Shown one piece after another: positions 63,648-64,000 of a stretch of DNA of 64,000 nucleotides. A program made the translations under genes and the position numbers. The notes under the pieces are model-generated. The model did not search any database. It saw nothing but the letters and a program-made list of their open reading frames with translations, and was not told the DNA's origin. The stretch is from Allobosea caraganae. GTDB taxonomy: Bacteria; Pseudomonadota; Alphaproteobacteria; Rhizobiales; Beijerinckiaceae. The stretch lies in contig NZ_QQTO01000019.1 of assembly GCF_003351345.1 (NCBI RefSeq), positions 620,001-684,000 of the forward strand, in the 5' to 3' direction. Each line of letters opens with the position of its first letter. Positions within the stretch are counted from its first letter, which is position 1.

Positions 63648-63914
63648 ATGAGCCATCACCTCGACCCGGACATCGTCAAACGCCTGCGCCGGGCGCAGGG
63701 CCATCTCGATACCGTCGTGAAGATGGTCGGAGCAGGGCGGGAGGTGCCCGATGTCGTGCAGCAGCTCCAGGCGGTCGAGAAGGCGCTGGAGAAGGTCAAG
63801 ATGCTGCTGATCTTCGACCATATCGACCATCACCTGTTCGAGGCCGCGGGTGCGCAGACGCCCGAGGCGCGCAAGTCGATCGAGGGCCTTAAGGCCCTGA
63901 CCAAGTATCTCTAG
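63648..63914 (+). CDS. CsoR/RcnR-family metal-sensing repressor (DmeR-like)
   Basis: 88 aa, all-helical. RLRRAQGHLDTVVKMVGAGR and VPDVVQQLQAVEKALEKVK match the family. The metal-site Cys expected just before PDV is Val33; His residues cluster at His3, His4, His58, His61 and His62. This points to a His-rich Ni/Co-type site rather than the Cu site of CsoR. It is followed 18 bp later by a DmeF-like transporter gene, the dmeRF arrangement known in Rhizobium for nickel and cobalt resistance. Confidence 0.82.
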   Translation: MSHHLDPDIVKRLRRAQGHLDTVVKMVGAGREVPDVVQQLQAVEKALEKVKMLLIFDHIDHHLFEAAGAQTPEARKSIEGLKALTKYL

Positions 63915-63932
63915 AGTGCGGAGCAGCCCGGC

Positions 63933-64000
63933 ATGTCCGACATCGCCCATCTCTCGCCTCGGCACGAGCACGTCTTCCTCGGCGCTGGCCATGACGAGAG
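63933..64000 (+). CDS. DmeF-like cation efflux transporter, N-terminus only
   Basis: 22 complete codons before the window ends: SDIAHLSPRHEHVFLGAGHD then E. The HVFLG..H segment is the usual start of DmeF-type CDF proteins, which export Co and Ni from the cytoplasm. It lies directly downstream of the DmeR-like repressor. The rest of the gene is outside the window. Confidence 0.6.
   Translation, partial: MSDIAHLSPRHEHVFLGAGHDE

Overview
The window is a high-GC chromosomal segment of an alphaproteobacterium, most likely order Hyphomicrobiales (Rhizobiales) and close to Bosea. This rests on the gene order tuf, tRNA-Trp, secE, nusG, rplK, rplA, rplJ, rplL, rpoB, rpoC, rpsL, rpsG, fusA, tuf, then S10-spc-alpha. 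It is supported by an intergenic palindrome type I associate with this order, a TctC-type solute-binding protein, and a DmeR-DmeF-like pair. The genus is inference; no rRNA is present to settle it.

Layout. 1-4035: a partial flavin-dependent monooxygenase, nicotinate phosphoribosyltransferase, a lipoprotein and a secreted DUF1444-like protein. 4176-24965: the transcription and translation core: tuf copy 1, tRNA-Trp, a SAM methyltransferase, secE-nusG, the L11/L1 and L10/L12 genes, rpoB-rpoC, a LuxR-type regulator, rpsL-rpsG-fusA and tuf copy 2. 25033-40240: a complete S10-spc-alpha cluster from rpsJ to rplQ with secY, adk and rpoA. It is broken between adk and rpsM by a TumE-type toxin-antitoxin pair on the opposite strand. 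40306-50335: GNAT, TctC-type binding protein, DegQ protease, RarA, porin, CrcB, an RluC-type pseudouridine synthase, a PsiF-repeat protein, a HAD phosphatase and an orphan gene. 50451-64000: propionyl-CoA carboxylase alpha subunit, GST, LprI-like, YdcF, DUF3253, DUF599, rhodanese, a Tat-exported oxalate-decarboxylase-type bicupin, an ABC exporter, a GGCT-like protein, an AT-rich orphan gene coupled to isovaleryl-CoA dehydrogenase, and a DmeR/DmeF-type metal efflux pair cut by the window end.

Working together: most of 4-40 kb builds ribosomes, RNA polymerase and the Sec translocon. PccA and Ivd both belong to branched-chain and odd-chain acyl-CoA catabolism but are 10 kb apart. DegQ, the porin, DUF599 and the ABC exporter are envelope functions.

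The most striking non-coding content is a dense set of dispersed, palindromic intergenic repeats, at least five families. They often begin within a few bases of a stop codon or supply it. One element with terminal inverted repeats occurs after nusG and between ydcF and the DUF3253 gene, where a second repeat family is nested inside it. Other repeats lie directly before rpoB and at the rpsQ-rplN and rplO-secY junctions. The best candidates for something undescribed are the antisense toxin-antitoxin module inside the alpha operon, the stop-codon-donating repeat, and the AT-rich gene overlapping the ivd stop codon. No CRISPR array, rRNA, integrase or transposase gene was seen.
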